DNA of 5,134 nucleotides from Dysgonamonadaceae bacterium (GTDB lineage Bacteria; Bacteroidota; Bacteroidia; Bacteroidales; Azobacteroidaceae), in NCBI GenBank assembly GCA_031255425.1, contig JAIRSN010000077.1, positions 1-5,134 of the forward strand, read 5' to 3'. The position numbers and the translations under genes were made by a program. Positions 4,947 through 5,134 of the stretch are shown one piece after another. The first letter of the stretch is position 1. Each line of letters begins with the position of its first letter. Under the pieces are notes generated by a model that worked only from the letters and a program-made list of their open reading frames with translations, did no database searches and was not told the origin of the DNA.

Positions 4947-5134
4947 ATGATTATGGATACAAATACATTATTTCAAAATGGTGCACGTTGGTTGCGTGCG
5001 GACTTTCATTTACATACGAAAGCCGATAAAGAATTCACATACGCCGGAGCAGAAAATGATTTTGTGAACGCTTATGTAAATAAACTTGTAGAACAAGATA
5101 TTAGAGTTGGTGTAATAACCAATCATAATAAGTT
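4947..5134 (+). CDS. PHP-domain protein, N-terminal part (likely PHP plus SMC-like ATPase, TrlF-like), cut by the window edge
   Basis: An open frame from ATG 4947 (or ATG 4953) runs off the right end, with 62 residues visible. ARWLRADFHLHTKADKEF (13-30) carries PHP motif I, with metal-binding His21 and His23. VGVITNHNK (54-62) carries the next PHP motif, with His60. PHP domains bind two or three metals and cleave phosphoester bonds. This opening (GARWLRADFHLHTKADKEF, then an ENDF..AYV..L segment) is the type found in long proteins that fuse a PHP domain to an SMC/Rad50-like ATPase. Those proteins are often annotated as TrlF-family ATPases or DNA-repair ATPases and occur in defence islands. 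The ATPase part lies outside the window, so that half is inference. It starts five bases after the Mod-like ORF, indicating translational coupling or at least one transcript from the 4663 promoter. Confidence 0.75.
   Translation, partial: MIMDTNTLFQNGARWLRADFHLHTKADKEFTYAGAENDFVNAYVNKLVEQDIRVGVITNHNK

Noticed and set aside
1..5134. CRISPR arrays, tRNA or rRNA genes, riboswitches
   Set aside because: No spaced direct repeats, cloverleaf-like segments or known leader motifs were seen on either strand.

Overview
The window looks like chromosomal DNA of a Bacteroidota bacterium, most likely of the order Bacteroidales. Three things point there. A near-textbook Bacteroidota -7 element (TATCTTTG) lies at 4663-4670. 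Starts are A/T-rich with almost no Shine-Dalgarno signal. The genes are closely packed and all on the plus strand. The species cannot be told from this stretch.

Left and centre (1-4042) read as a carbohydrate or sugar-acid catabolic neighbourhood interrupted by a small accessory insert. It starts with the C-terminal part of an NAD-dependent D-2-hydroxyacid dehydrogenase of the CtBP-like group (to 710). A RhaT-family sugar/H+ symporter follows after 19 bases (730-1752). Next come an Rpn-type PD-(D/E)XK nuclease with a heptad-repeat tail (1772-2650) and a small DUF1648 membrane protein (2665-3159). After an 82-base gap with a GC-rich hairpin comes a short-chain dehydrogenase/reductase (3242-4042). 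The dehydrogenase, the symporter and the SDR would fit import and oxidation of a deoxysugar or sugar acid. No kinase, isomerase, aldolase or regulator is visible, so the substrate is open.

The right end (4043-5134) is more AT-rich and looks like a boundary. A secreted alpha/beta-hydrolase (carbohydrate-esterase-like) starts at 4121 but loses homology near residue 124. That is before its nucleophile motif, so it is almost certainly a broken gene. About 160 bases follow with small inverted repeats and no convincing gene, ending in a strong Bacteroidota promoter. This promoter drives an 82-residue ORF that resembles stitched pieces of a type III restriction-modification Mod methyltransferase. 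Five bases later the start of a PHP-domain protein appears (DFHLHT motif). It resembles the N-terminus of the PHP-plus-SMC-like-ATPase proteins (TrlF-like) and runs off the window.

The most interesting reading is that the window ends at the left edge of a defence island that entered, or replaced, the 3' half of an esterase gene. Its first gene is a Mod-derived mini-protein or remnant, leading a PHP/ATPase gene. The Rpn nuclease is a second, separate accessory gene of the nuclease/defence type.
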